Position numbers and translations under genes: made by a program. From contig CP102273.1 in NCBI GenBank assembly GCA_025148965.1, positions 2,232,001 through 2,296,000 on the forward strand: DNA of 64,000 bases. The letters run 5' to 3'. The notes below the pieces were generated by a model. The model was not told the DNA's origin. It saw only the letters and a program-made list of their open reading frames with translations, and ran no database searches. Positions 16,807-28,093 of this stretch are shown piece by piece (the stretch's first letter is position 1; the number at the start of each line of letters is the position of its first letter). Source of the DNA: Intestinibacter bartlettii (GTDB lineage: Bacteria > Bacillota > Clostridia > Peptostreptococcales > Peptostreptococcaceae).

Positions 16807-17874
16807 TCACCTGCTTACTTTAATATTTTTATTTATAAAATTTGGATACAACAATATTCTATCATATAAATTCAAACTCTCTTTATTTTTATTATAATCC
16901 ACATAATAATATTTTGCATCTTTATAATAATCTTCACCTATATTTACAAATTTAGGCATTTTATTTTCTTCATCAATTACATAAACACCTAATTTTTTAT
17001 TTTTTTCTACAACCGACTCTATTGGTATTTTAAATCCTTGTATTTTTCTATATATTATACCAAATTCTTGAACTCTTGTATTGTATATTATCGCATTTTG
17101 TTCCATAATTTTTATAGCTACAACATCTTCACTTTTTTTATCGTATATTTTTTCTACTTTTGCATCTATTTTTGAATCATTTACAACTACTTTTACATCT
17201 TGTCCTTCTTTGAAAATTTCTTTATTCTTCTCTTGAAAAATGCAGATATATACCTGATTTAAATCAATCAACCTAAGAACTACATCATCTTGACTTACTT
17301 TATGGTCTTTTTTATCTATGCTAATAAAATTATTTTCTATAGAATCTAACATTTTAGAATCTATATCGTCTAATTGATCAACACTTATATTAAAATTTTT
17401 ATCGTATTTAAATAATGCAACCCCAGAAATAGGTGCTTTATAATCTGTATAATATGTTTGTTTTTGGTTTTTTAATATTTTTAACTCTTCTTTTTTATTT
17501 AATATTATATTAGAACTCTTATTTTTTTCTTTTTGCTCTAAATCTTTAATTTCATTTTCTAATACTTCTATCTTTTCATTTATTTTTTCATTTACATTTG
17601 ACTTACTAATTGTAAATAATAGTTTATTATTTTGTATCTTTTCATCTGAATCTATATCATATTTTATAATTCCATTATCTTCTGCCTTCACTAGGGTTTC
17701 ATTCATTACTACTAATCCTTTTTCTTTTACTTGCAAATTTATATCTTCTTCATCTAACACCATTGTTCTTGTGAAGTATCCAATTGTCCAAAGTATAATT
17801 TGTACCAAAATATATATTACTATAATTAACAAAAATATATTTGTTAATTTTATTTTTATTTTTTTCTTAGCCAA
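16807..17874 (-). CDS. HlyD-like membrane-anchored adaptor protein in the division cluster
   Basis: I do not recognise a named gene. One membrane segment (about residues 12-32) is followed by a biotinyl-lipoyl-like half (about 48-90; AEDNGIIKYDIDSDEKI), a coiled coil (about 93-140), the second half (about 143-152; YKAPISGVALF) and a beta-barrel-like region to residue 355. This is the order of HlyD/periplasmic adaptor proteins, here in a single-membrane organism and with no transporter next to it. The start is TTG at 17874: AGGAGG lies 7 bases before it and no ATG fits. It leads the yggS-sepF-ylmG-ylmH-divIVA series, which suggests a role at the septum or wall. Confidence 0.82.
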   Translation of the reverse strand: MAKKKIKIKLTNIFLLIIVIYILVQIILWTIGYFTRTMVLDEEDINLQVKEKGLVVMNETLVKAEDNGIIKYDIDSDEKIQNNKLLFTISKSNVNEKINEKIEVLENEIKDLEQKEKNKSSNIILNKKEELKILKNQKQTYYTDYKAPISGVALFKYDKNFNISVDQLDDIDSKMLDSIENNFISIDKKDHKVSQDDVVLRLIDLNQVYICIFQEKNKEIFKEGQDVKVVVNDSKIDAKVEKIYDKKSEDVVAIKIMEQNAIIYNTRVQEFGIIYRKIQGFKIPIESVVEKNKKLGVYVIDEENKMPKFVNIGEDYYKDAKYYYVDYNKNKESLNLYDRILLYPNFINKNIKVSR

Positions 17875-17903
17875 TTTTACACCTCCTAAAATAAGTGATT
17901 ATA

Positions 17904-17924
17904 TTATAATTTGTTTTTTTTCAT
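17904..17924 (-). other. Possible 6-codon leader ORF before the HlyD-like gene
   Basis: AAAGGAG, 5 bases, ATG, then MKKNKL and a stop. The spacing is good, but an ORF this short can arise by chance in AT-rich DNA. Confidence 0.2.
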
Positions 17925-17990
17925 TGTTTCTCCTTTAAATTTCATTAAAACAAATTCTTAAAATTATAAACATTATTTAGGATTTTTCTA

Positions 17991-18036
17991 CAAAAAAATT
18001 ACTGCAAAACAATTAATCAAAATCATCTTGCAGTAA
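17991..18036 (-). terminator. Intrinsic terminator after the DUF711 gene
   Basis: Minus-strand TTACTGCAA / TTGCAGTAA stem with a 20-base loop, followed by seven U residues, shortly after the stop at 18053. Confidence 0.85.
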
Positions 18037-18052
18037 ACGTATATATATTTTT

Positions 18053-19408
18053 TTAATTTTTAAATGAATGTATTGGCGCTGGTATTTTTCCACCTCTATC
18101 TATAAAATCTTTAGAAGAGTACTTATTTACTTCCATTACAGGAGCTCTACCTAATAATCCGCCAAATTCGACCATTTCTCCAACTTTACATCCTGGTGCT
18201 GGTATGACTCTAACTGCTGTTGTTTTATTATTTATCATACCTATAGCAGCTTCATCAGCAATCATAGCTGATATAGTTTCTGCTGTAGTATCTCCAGGAA
18301 CAGCTATCATATCTAAACCTACTGAACATATCGCTGTCATAGCTTCAAGTTTTTCTAGACATAATGAACCATTTAAAACTGCATCTATCATACCTGCATC
18401 TTCTGATACTGGTATAAATGCACCACTTAGTCCACCTACTCTAGAACAAGCCATAACACCACCTTTTTTAACTGCATCGTTTAATAATGCTAAAGCTGCT
18501 GTTGTTCCATACGCCCCTACTACTTCAACACCCATTTCCTCTATTATATTTGCGACAGAATCTCCTATAGCAGGTGTTGGTGCTAGCGATAAATCTACTA
18601 TACCAAAAGGAACCCCTAATCTCTTAGAAGCTTCTTGTCCCACTAATTGACCCATTCTAGTTACTTTGAATGCTGTGTTTTTTATTGTATCTGCTACAAC
18701 GTCAAATGGTTCACCTTTAACTTTTTCTAATGCTCTTTGAACAACCCCAGGCCCACTTACACCTACATTTATAACTCTATCAGCTTCACCAACTCCATGG
18801 AAAGCTCCTGCCATAAATGGATTATCTTCAACTGCATTACAAAATACTACTAACTTTGCACATCCAAACCCTTTTTGTTCTTTTGTAAGTTCAGCAGTTT
18901 GTTTTACTATTTGTCCCATTTCTTTTATTGCATCCATATTCATCCCAGATCTTGTTGACCCTACATTGACTGATGCACAAACTTTATTAGTACATGCTAA
19001 AGCTTCTGGAATTGATTTTATTAGTATTTCATCTCCTTTAGTATAACCTTTTTGACATAAGGCAGAAAATCCACCTATAAAGTCTATTCCTAATTCTTCA
19101 GCTGCTTTATCTAGAGTTTTTGCAAACTCAACATAATCTTTATCATTACAAGCTCCTGCAACTATTGATATAGGAGTTACAGAAACTCTTTTATTTACTA
19201 TTGGAATACCAAATTCACTTTCAATCTCTCTACCTACTTTCACTAAGTCTTTAGCACAAGTAGTTATTTTCTTATATATTTTTTCTCTTGATTTTTCTCC
19301 ATCAGAATCGATACAATCAAGTAAAGATATCCCCATTGTTATAGTTCTAATATCTAATTTTTGTTCTTCTATCATGCTGATAGTTTCTAGTATATTTTTA
19401 ACGTTCAT
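18053..19408 (-). CDS. PFL family protein (DUF711/UPF0210)
   Basis: Conserved cytosolic protein of 451 residues with a pyruvate-formate-lyase-like fold by family assignment; its function is unknown. It begins [32 protein letters not shown] and carries [18 protein letters not shown] and [13 protein letters not shown], both strongly conserved. It forms a two-gene unit with the ACT-domain protein upstream (14-base gap), the standard pairing across Firmicutes, which suggests the ACT protein regulates it through a small ligand. A G-rich Shine-Dalgarno (GGGGG) precedes the ATG. Confidence 0.92.
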   Translation of the reverse strand: MNVKNILETISMIEEQKLDIRTITMGISLLDCIDSDGEKSREKIYKKITTCAKDLVKVGREIESEFGIPIVNKRVSVTPISIVAGACNDKDYVEFAKTLDKAAEELGIDFIGGFSALCQKGYTKGDEILIKSIPEALACTNKVCASVNVGSTRSGMNMDAIKEMGQIVKQTAELTKEQKGFGCAKLVVFCNAVEDNPFMAGAFHGVGEADRVINVGVSGPGVVQRALEKVKGEPFDVVADTIKNTAFKVTRMGQLVGQEASKRLGVPFGIVDLSLAPTPAIGDSVANIIEEMGVEVVGAYGTTAALALLNDAVKKGGVMACSRVGGLSGAFIPVSEDAGMIDAVLNGSLCLEKLEAMTAICSVGLDMIAVPGDTTAETISAMIADEAAIGMINNKTTAVRVIPAPGCKVGEMVEFGGLLGRAPVMEVNKYSSKDFIDRGGKIPAPIHSFKN

Positions 19409-19422
19409 GATTTCCCCCTGAA

Positions 19423-19692
19423 TTATATTCTATGCATTTTGTTAAAAATTTCTTCTCTTTGTATCTTAGCTTCTACACCTATAGCTTCTCCTCTTTCTTT
19501 TAAAGCCTTCTTTATTTCGTCAAAAGACTTAGGGCTTTTTTCTAAATCTACCATAACTACCATTGTGAAAAAATCATCCATTATCGTTTGTGTTATATCG
19601 ACAATATTGACATTTAATTTGAATAATTCATCAGATATTGCTGCTACTATACCAACCTTATCTTTACCTATTACTGTTAAAAATGCTTTCAT
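19423..19692 (-). CDS. ACT domain-containing protein (UPF0237)
   Basis: Stand-alone ACT domain of 89 residues ([20 protein letters not shown] with [22 protein letters not shown]), a small-ligand sensor usually found with DUF711 proteins. AAAGGGGGA precedes the ATG. The ligand is unknown; amino acids are typical for ACT domains. Confidence 0.92.
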   Translation of the reverse strand: MKAFLTVIGKDKVGIVAAISDELFKLNVNIVDITQTIMDDFFTMVVMVDLEKSPKSFDEIKKALKERGEAIGVEAKIQREEIFNKMHRI

Positions 19693-19853
19693 TATTTGAC
19701 TTTCCCCCTTTGTATTGATGCTTTAATTCTAACTTTATTTCCATATTTTGTCAAACATTTATTGTGTATTTTTTATTTATAGTTCTTGTTTGAAGTTATA
19801 TTTTTATTTTTATATGTATAATTTTTATAGTTATGTTCGTGTTTATAAATTTA

Positions 19854-19910
19854 TATATCAAAAAAGGAATGCCTAATACAAAATATATTTTGACATTCCT
19901 TTTGATATTT
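19854..19910 (-). terminator. Intrinsic terminator after serS
   Basis: An ATATCAAAA-GGAATG / CATTCC-TTTTGATAT inverted repeat with a loop of about 22 bases and a U-rich end, about 20 bases after the serS stop. Confidence 0.8.
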
Positions 19911-19927
19911 ATTATTTTAATTCAATA

Positions 19928-21724
<1,797 letters not shown>

Positions 21725-21762
21725 ATAAAAAAAATTTCCTTAATAGCATAAGGAAATTTTTA
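21725..21762 (-). terminator. Intrinsic terminator, probably for spoIVA
   Basis: Minus-strand AAATTTCCTTA / TAAGGAAATTT stem with a 6-base loop and a run of eight U residues, about 75 bases beyond the spoIVA stop. Confidence 0.85.
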
Positions 21763-21836
21763 AAAATACTTATTTTTATAACCTAAAATTATGATAACAA
21801 TTAATAATTTTAGAATTATTTCAATTTTATTTCAAA

Positions 21837-23306
21837 TTATAGAATTATTGTTATTATGTTATTGCTACCTTCATTGATAATTTTTTGTAAAGTCTTTTGA
21901 ATTTTAAATCGGATTTCATCAGGCATTGTATATAATTTACTTTGTAGCTGTTCTTTGACAAGGTCATTCAAAGATTTACCAAACATATTTGATTCCCATA
22001 TTTCACTAGGATTTTGCTCAAATTCATTCAGTAGATATTTAACCATTTCTTCTCCTTGATTTTGATTTCCTACTATTGGAGATACTTCTGTGGATATATC
22101 AGCTTTTATAATATGAAGTGATGGAGCATTTGCTTTTAGCTTAACGCCATATTGTTTACCTTGTTTTATAATTTCTGGTTCTTCTAAACTAAGTTCACTA
22201 AGAGATGGAGCTACAACACCATAACCAAAATTCTTAGCGTCATTTAATGCAACTTCTATTTTATCATATTCTTGTTTTACTTTAGATAAAGTTGTAACTA
22301 AGTTTAGTAATTGGCTATCTTCTTCAATCTTAAATCCACTCTTTTCTTCCAATACGTTGTAGAATAATTCTTGTTTTGTAGATAATTGAATATTTACTAC
22401 ACCTTCTCCTAATTCTACATTTTCTACTGTTACACCATCTAAAAATTCTAGATTTTCAAATCCATTTACTATATCATCTATATCTCTAATTTTTTGTAGA
22501 TTTGCTATGCATTGTTTTAATGTACTTATAATACTTTCTTTTATCCAGTGATTTTTTTCAAGACCTTCTACCCATTTAGAAATATTTATTCTTATTTCAT
22601 TTAATGGGAAGTCATACAATACTGTTTCCAAAATATTTTCTATATCAGGTTCTTCCATTTGTTCAACATTTACTGGTAATATTGGAACCTCATATTTTTC
22701 TTCTAATTCATTTCTTAAAATCTCTGTTTTTTCGTCTTTTGGAGTCAAGCTATTTAATATTACAACAAATGGTTTGTTCATTGATTTTAATTCATCTATT
22801 ACCCTTTCTTCAGCTTCTATATAGCTACCTCTTTCAATTCCTGTAACACTACCATCTGTTATAACAACAACTCCTATAGTTGAATGATCCCTTATTACTT
22901 TTTTTGTTCCTATTTCTGCTGCCTCTTCAAAAGTCATAGCGTCTTTTGACCATGGTGTAGATACTAATCTTTGTTTACCATTTTCTTCGTGTCCTAGTGC
23001 TCCTTCCACTATGTATCCGACACAATCAACCATTCTAACCTTTAAAGATACTGAGTCTTTTAATTGTATAACTACACCATCTGCGGGTACAAATTTTGGT
23101 TCTACAGTCATAATTGTTTTTCCTGAACCGCTTTGTGGTATTTCATCTCTAGTTCTATCTCTTTTAAATTCATTTTCTATATTTGGTAATACCAATGTTT
23201 CCATAAACTTTCTTATAAATGTTGATTTTCCTGTTCTGACAGGGCCAACAACCCCTATATATATATCGCCTTGAGTTCTCTTTGCTATATCCTCATAAAT
23301 GTTCAT
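21837..23306 (-). CDS. spoIVA: Stage IV sporulation protein A, spore-coat ATPase
   Basis: Mother-cell ATPase that polymerises on the forespore surface as the base of the spore coat. Walker A GPVRTGKST (residues 21-29), the preceding YEDIAKRTQGDIYIGVVG and the C-terminal region are characteristic; 489 residues is the normal length. GGAGGG lies before the ATG at 23306; six further in-frame codons upstream are unlikely to be translated. In other spore-formers it is sigma-E-dependent; I could not find a convincing sigma-E promoter by eye. It follows gpsA but is separated by a terminator, so it is transcribed on its own. Confidence 0.96.
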   Translation of the reverse strand: MNIYEDIAKRTQGDIYIGVVGPVRTGKSTFIRKFMETLVLPNIENEFKRDRTRDEIPQSGSGKTIMTVEPKFVPADGVVIQLKDSVSLKVRMVDCVGYIVEGALGHEENGKQRLVSTPWSKDAMTFEEAAEIGTKKVIRDHSTIGVVVITDGSVTGIERGSYIEAEERVIDELKSMNKPFVVILNSLTPKDEKTEILRNELEEKYEVPILPVNVEQMEEPDIENILETVLYDFPLNEIRINISKWVEGLEKNHWIKESIISTLKQCIANLQKIRDIDDIVNGFENLEFLDGVTVENVELGEGVVNIQLSTKQELFYNVLEEKSGFKIEEDSQLLNLVTTLSKVKQEYDKIEVALNDAKNFGYGVVAPSLSELSLEEPEIIKQGKQYGVKLKANAPSLHIIKADISTEVSPIVGNQNQGEEMVKYLLNEFEQNPSEIWESNMFGKSLNDLVKEQLQSKLYTMPDEIRFKIQKTLQKIINEGSNNIITIIL

Positions 23307-23414
23307 TCTTATTCCCTCCTGCATACATTTCTTATTAAAGTATATTGAAACATTTTAAATTTTATAACAAAAATATTAGAGCTTAAATATGAAATCCCAT
23401 TTTGTACACAAAAT

Positions 23415-23455
23415 AAGCCCAATAGATTTTTAATATAAAAAAATCTATTGGGCTT
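23415..23455 (-). terminator. Intrinsic terminator between gpsA and spoIVA
   Basis: A long perfect stem AAGCCCAATAGATTTTT paired with its complement around a 6-base loop, 9 bases after the gpsA stop. The U tail on the minus strand is short (TTATTTT). Confidence 0.8.
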
Positions 23456-23463
23456 TATATAAA

Positions 23464-24489
23464 TTAATTATGTACGAATCCGTTATTTACAACTTCTTCC
23501 ATTTCATTTTTCTTACTTCTAGTCATAAGAGCTCTTACAGTTTCTTCAGGTTTTGCATTTTCATATAAAACTGAATATATTGCATTTGTAATAGGTAAAT
23601 CTATATTTAATTTTTTACCCACTTTGTATGCAACTTCAGTAGCTACAATACCTTCTACAACCATATCAACTTCTTTTAAAGTTTCTTCTAGTGATTTTCC
23701 TTCACCCATAAGTATACCAGCTCTTCTATTTCTACTGTGCATACTTGTACAAGTTACGATTAAATCTCCTATTCCAGAAAGTCCTGTAAAAGTTGTAACA
23801 TGTGCACCCATAGCAACTCCTAGTCTACCCATTTCAGTGATACCTCTAGTCATTAAAGCTGCTTTTGCATTATCTCCATAACCTAATCCATCACACATAC
23901 CAGCTCCAAAAGCTATTATATTTTTTAGAGCCCCACCTAATTCGACACCTATTATGTCTGGATTAGTGTATACTCTAAGCTGAGGATTCATAAATGCATC
24001 TTGAACTATTTCAGCTATTTCTAGATTTGGCGATGCTGCAACTAGTGTTGTCGGCATAAATCTAGAAACTTCTTCTGCATGAGAAGGTCCAGATAATGTA
24101 ACATATTCGTTATTTGGTAGTTCTTCTTTAACTACTTGTGATAGTCTAAGACCAGTTTCTCTTTCAAGCCCTTTAGCTACATCAACTAATATTTGATCTT
24201 CTTTTACAACGTGCTTTATTTGTTTAACTACACTTCTTACAGCTTGTGATGGAACTGCTAGAACTATTATTTTACTGTCTTTTATTACACTTTCTAAGTC
24301 AGTAGAGATTTTTATTTCTTTTGGGAAAATAACACCTGGTAAAAATCTAGAATTCTCTCTTGTAGTATTGATTTCATTTGCTTGGGATTCATTTCTAGTC
24401 CACATATGAACTTCATATCCATTTTTACAAAGAGTTAGGGCAAGTGCACTCCCCCAACTTCCTAGACCTATAACACATACTTTATCCAT
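23464..24489 (-). CDS. gpsA: Glycerol-3-phosphate dehydrogenase [NAD(P)+]
   Basis: Reduces dihydroxyacetone phosphate to glycerol-3-phosphate for phospholipid synthesis. It has a Rossmann NAD(P) loop GLGSWGSALA (about 7-16), the GPSHAEEV block, GGALKNIIAFGAG with the catalytic Lys, and RNRRAG near the C-terminus; 341 residues. The frame continues 19 codons upstream into plsY, but AGGTGGTGTTATT and MDKVCVIGLGSWG point to the ATG at 24489. It is directly downstream of plsY, which uses its product. Confidence 0.95.
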   Translation of the reverse strand: MDKVCVIGLGSWGSALALTLCKNGYEVHMWTRNESQANEINTTRENSRFLPGVIFPKEIKISTDLESVIKDSKIIVLAVPSQAVRSVVKQIKHVVKEDQILVDVAKGLERETGLRLSQVVKEELPNNEYVTLSGPSHAEEVSRFMPTTLVAASPNLEIAEIVQDAFMNPQLRVYTNPDIIGVELGGALKNIIAFGAGMCDGLGYGDNAKAALMTRGITEMGRLGVAMGAHVTTFTGLSGIGDLIVTCTSMHSRNRRAGILMGEGKSLEETLKEVDMVVEGIVATEVAYKVGKKLNIDLPITNAIYSVLYENAKPEETVRALMTRSKKNEMEEVVNNGFVHN

Positions 24490-24511
24490 AATAACACCAC
24501 CTAGTATAAAT

Positions 24512-25117
24512 TTATTTTTTTTCTCCAAGTTTTCTTTCTGTTCCATTTAGTAGACGTTTTATATTTGCTCTGTGAGTGTATATTACTGATGCTGATAAAA
24601 ATAAAGTTACCCATATACCCTTTGTATTATGAGTAATAAGCATTAATACAGGAGACAAACATATACCTAGAACAGAACCTAGAGAAACATATTTGCTAAC
24701 TAATACTATTATTATAAAAGCAGCTAAACAAGTAAGCGCTAAAACTGGATTTATCGCTAGCATTGAACCTAAAGAAGTTGCTACGCCTTTTCCTCCTTTA
24801 AATCCTAAAAATGCTGGCCAATTATGTCCTATTACAACAGCTACTACAGCTATATAAGCACAAGTTACTTGGTCTGATTTCATATAGTATGCTAATATTC
24901 TCGCAAATCCAACTGCAACTACTCCTTTTAGTACATCGCCACCAAATGTTAAAGCACCTGCTTTTTTCCCCATAGTTCTAAGAACATTTGTAGAACCCGC
25001 ATTTCCAGATCCTTGTGTTCTTATATCTACACCTGCAAGTCTTTTGGCTACAATATATGATGTTGATATATTTCCTAAAAGATAAGCAACTACTATAATA
25101 ATTAAATAAACTAACAT
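24512..25117 (-). CDS. plsY: Glycerol-3-phosphate acyltransferase PlsY
   Basis: Integral membrane acyltransferase that moves the acyl group from acyl-phosphate to glycerol-3-phosphate. Its 201 residues hold about five membrane helices and the conserved loops GSGNAGSTNVLRTMGKKAG (about 35-53) and GFKGGKGVATSLG (about 104-116). The order der-plsY-gpsA places the substrate-forming enzyme next to the user. The DegV/FakB-like protein at 8.2 kb would feed the same step with exogenous fatty acid. Confidence 0.95.
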   Translation of the reverse strand: MLVYLIIIVVAYLLGNISTSYIVAKRLAGVDIRTQGSGNAGSTNVLRTMGKKAGALTFGGDVLKGVVAVGFARILAYYMKSDQVTCAYIAVVAVVIGHNWPAFLGFKGGKGVATSLGSMLAINPVLALTCLAAFIIIVLVSKYVSLGSVLGICLSPVLMLITHNTKGIWVTLFLSASVIYTHRANIKRLLNGTERKLGEKK

Positions 25118-25137
25118 CTCTGGCCCCCTATTTTTTA

Positions 25138-26466
25138 TTATCTTCTTTTATTTTTTTCTCTGTACTCAAATTGCACTGAAGTACCTTCAAATCCAAAGTT
25201 CTCTCTTATTTTATTTTCAAGATATCTTTGATAAGAGAAGTGAGTAAGTTGTTTATCATTTATAAATAATGTAAATTTAGGTGGTTTAGTTCCTGTTTGT
25301 GAACCATAGTAAATTTTAAGTCTTCTACCTTTATCTGATGGTGGTTGATTAAGCATAACTGCTTCACCTATAACATCATTTAATGCTGATGTACTAACAC
25401 GTTTAGCATGTTCACTAGCAACATAATCTACTGTTTCTAGTATTTTGTTCATTCTTTGATTTGTAAGAGCAGATACAAATAATACTGGTGCGTACATCAT
25501 GAATGGGAATTTTTCTCTTATTTCTTTTGTGTAGTTTCCTAATGTTTTATTGTCTTTTTCGATTAAGTCCCATTTATTTACTATGAATATACATCCTTTA
25601 CCTTCGTCGTGAGCTATACCAGCAACTTTAGTATCTTGTTCTGTAACCCCTTCAGTTGCATCTATAACTATTAAAACTACGTCAGCTCTTTCAACTGCAC
25701 TCATAGATCTGATTACACTGAATTTTTCAACTCTTTCATATACTTTACTTTTTCTTCTTATACCCGCAGTATCTATTAATAGATATTGTTGTCCGTCTTT
25801 TTCAAAGTATGTATCTATAGCATCTCTTGTAGTACCTGCAATTGGACTTACTATAACTCTGTTTTCTCCTAAAATATTATTTAAGATTGAACTTTTTCCT
25901 GCATTTGGTTTACCTGTTATTGCTACCCTAATTATATCTTCGTCATACTCAGTATTTAATCCTTTAGGGAAGTTTTCCACAACCTCATCTAATAAGTCTC
26001 CAAGACCCATACTGTTTGCACTTGATATTGCATATGGATTTCCTAAACCTAATTCATAGAAATCATATATGTTGTCCATTTGGTTTATACTATCAATTTT
26101 ATTTACTGCTAATAAAACTGGTTTATTTGTTTTTCTAAGTATTTGTGCTACTTCTTTATCTGCTGCTGTAAGACCTGCTTTTCCGTCTACAACAAATATT
26201 ATAATATGAGCCATGTCTACTGCTAACATAGCTTGATTTCTCATTTGAGATAATATAACATCTCCGTTATCTTTTTCTATACCACCAGTATCTATTAAAG
26301 TGAAATATTTGTTTAACCATTCTACCTCTGCAAATATTCTATCTCTTGTAACTCCTGGTGTATCCTCTACTATTGATATTCTTTTTCCTGCTAATTTATT
26401 GAACAGCGTCGATTTTCCTACGTTTGGTCTACCAACTACTGCTACAATTGGTCTATTATCGCTCAT
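25138..26466 (-). CDS. der: Ribosome-associated GTPase Der (EngA)
   Basis: Double-GTPase for 50S subunit assembly. Two G domains carry GRPNVGKST (about residues 10-18) with DTPGVTRD, and GKPNAGKSS (about 180-188) with AGTTRDAID and DTAGIRRKS; a C-terminal KH-like domain follows. The frame opens eight codons earlier, but GAAGGGAG and MSDNRPIVAVVG support the ATG at 26466 (442 residues). It starts 13 bases after the DUF512 gene stop. Confidence 0.95.
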   Translation of the reverse strand: MSDNRPIVAVVGRPNVGKSTLFNKLAGKRISIVEDTPGVTRDRIFAEVEWLNKYFTLIDTGGIEKDNGDVILSQMRNQAMLAVDMAHIIIFVVDGKAGLTAADKEVAQILRKTNKPVLLAVNKIDSINQMDNIYDFYELGLGNPYAISSANSMGLGDLLDEVVENFPKGLNTEYDEDIIRVAITGKPNAGKSSILNNILGENRVIVSPIAGTTRDAIDTYFEKDGQQYLLIDTAGIRRKSKVYERVEKFSVIRSMSAVERADVVLIVIDATEGVTEQDTKVAGIAHDEGKGCIFIVNKWDLIEKDNKTLGNYTKEIREKFPFMMYAPVLFVSALTNQRMNKILETVDYVASEHAKRVSTSALNDVIGEAVMLNQPPSDKGRRLKIYYGSQTGTKPPKFTLFINDKQLTHFSYQRYLENKIRENFGFEGTSVQFEYREKNKRR

Positions 26467-26479
26467 TTTAATCTCCCTT

Positions 26480-27805
26480 CTAGTATACAATTTTTTCTAC
26501 AAAATCTTTTCCTTCGTTTTGACAAGTTATCACTTGAATATTTAATTTTTCTTTTAGTTGCTCTAATGTTATATCGTCTAAAAATACTTCTTCATCACTT
26601 TTTAACATCGATCTTGTTATATATAAAGCACTTCCTAAATCTTTATCTTTTAATTGATTTATTATATCTGTAGCAGTTATAAGTCCCGATACAGTAATTG
26701 TATGACCAAAGTAATCATTTTTTATTTTATATACATTTATTTTTATATTTTTGAATTTTTCCATTACTTTGTTAGCCATATCACTTATAAATTCATATGC
26801 CGAACTTCCAGTTGCAATTGAAACTGTCTTTTGAATGCTATCATCACTTTCTAGTTTTTCTAGGTAATTTATAATTTCAGTTCCTTGTTTACGAATCATA
26901 CCTACTCCGTCTTCAAATTGTAAAAATCCTTCATATTCATCATAATTTAATAATGGTCTTTTTGCAATTATATAAAATTCATCAGATAAAAAAGCAAATC
27001 TTGTATTTAAATCTTTTAAATATTTTTCTTGTAGTGCATGTACTTGGTCGATAGTCTCATTTGCACTTTCATAAGTGAAAATATCTAATTTGGCTAAATT
27101 ATCTCTGTATTTTGTAATACCTACTGGTACTATCGCAACACTATTAACATAAGGATAAAGACTAGATAAATCGTTTAAAGTTCTATCTAATTCTTCTTTA
27201 TCGTTATATCCTGGACATAATACTATTTGACAGTTCATTTCGATGTGTGCATCTGCTAATCTATTCATAGTATCTATTAATTTTCCAGCATGCTTATTAG
27301 TTATCATTTTTCTTCTAAGCTCTGGATTTGTAGTATGAACTGAGATATTTATAGGACTTATTCTATATTTTATTATATTATCTATATCCTCTTCACTCAT
27401 ATTTGTTAAAGTGACAAAATTTCCTTGTAAGAAAGAAAGTCTCGAATCGTCATCTTTAAAATAAAGTGTTTCTCTCATACCTTTTGGAAGTTGATCTATA
27501 AAACAAAAAACACATTTATTTCTACAGCTTTTTGCCTTATCGATTATTGGATTTACGAATTCAATACCTAACTCTTCATCAAAATCCTTTTCGATTTCGT
27601 AGATATATACTTCTCCATCTCTTTTTTGTATTTCTAACTCTATATACTCATCACTTATTAAAAATTTATATTCTATAATATCGTGAATTTCCTCGTCATT
27701 AACAGCTATTAATAAGTCTCCAACTTCTATTCCTATTTCTTCTGCAATAGAGCCTTTGTAGACTTTACTTATTATGTTGTTGCTATTTTTTACGTTGACT
27801 TCCAT
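26480..27805 (-). CDS. DUF512 family radical-SAM protein with PDZ-like N-terminus
   Basis: Predicted Fe-S oxidoreductase of unknown substrate. A PDZ-like region (about 3-55; KGSIAEEIGIEVGDLLIAVN) precedes a radical-SAM cluster motif CRNKCVFC (Cx3Cx2C, near residue 88) followed by FIDQLPKGMRETLYFKDDD, the family signature, and the C-terminal DUF512 domain. The 441-residue length is typical. It lies between the YIEGIA genes and der, a context conserved in clostridia as I recall. Confidence 0.88.
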   Translation of the reverse strand: MEVNVKNSNNIISKVYKGSIAEEIGIEVGDLLIAVNDEEIHDIIEYKFLISDEYIELEIQKRDGEVYIYEIEKDFDEELGIEFVNPIIDKAKSCRNKCVFCFIDQLPKGMRETLYFKDDDSRLSFLQGNFVTLTNMSEEDIDNIIKYRISPINISVHTTNPELRRKMITNKHAGKLIDTMNRLADAHIEMNCQIVLCPGYNDKEELDRTLNDLSSLYPYVNSVAIVPVGITKYRDNLAKLDIFTYESANETIDQVHALQEKYLKDLNTRFAFLSDEFYIIAKRPLLNYDEYEGFLQFEDGVGMIRKQGTEIINYLEKLESDDSIQKTVSIATGSSAYEFISDMANKVMEKFKNIKINVYKIKNDYFGHTITVSGLITATDIINQLKDKDLGSALYITRSMLKSDEEVFLDDITLEQLKEKLNIQVITCQNEGKDFVEKIVY

Positions 27806-27894
27806 AAATCTTTCACCCTTCTCTAAAAATACATCATCTTATAATATCGTATAATTTTAAGTTAGTCAAATATATAAATTTGTATACATGAAAT

Positions 27895-28092
27895 TTAATG
27901 TTTAACTATTATTAATGTTTCTTTTGCTATTTCATGAACAACACCATCAACACATTTTGCCATTAACATAGCTTTATTTTGCATGTCGTCATCATCACTA
28001 GCATAAAATATAGGACATCCTCCTGATGAAGTCATATTTTTATCTGTTGTTATTATTGCCAAAGTAAAATCGTTTATAGACATATCTGACAT
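27895..28092 (-). CDS. Small protein accompanying YIEGIA membrane proteins
   Basis: 65 residues, no signal or membrane segment, one beta-rich domain: MSDMSINDFTLAIITTDKNM, then a GGCPIFYASDDDD acidic stretch and a final VVHEIAKETLIIVKH. Proteins of this type are named capping-complex subunit for YIEGIA in current annotation; I recall the name but know of no biochemical demonstration. GGAAGG lies 8 bases before the ATG, and the start nearly touches the upstream YIEGIA stop. Confidence 0.75.
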   Translation of the reverse strand: MSDMSINDFTLAIITTDKNMTSSGGCPIFYASDDDDMQNKAMLMAKCVDGVVHEIAKETLIIVKH

Positions 28093-28093
28093 A

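Noticed and set aside
18204-18650. A 148-codon plus-strand frame inside the DUF711 gene
   Set aside because: Antisense shadow of a conserved coding region.
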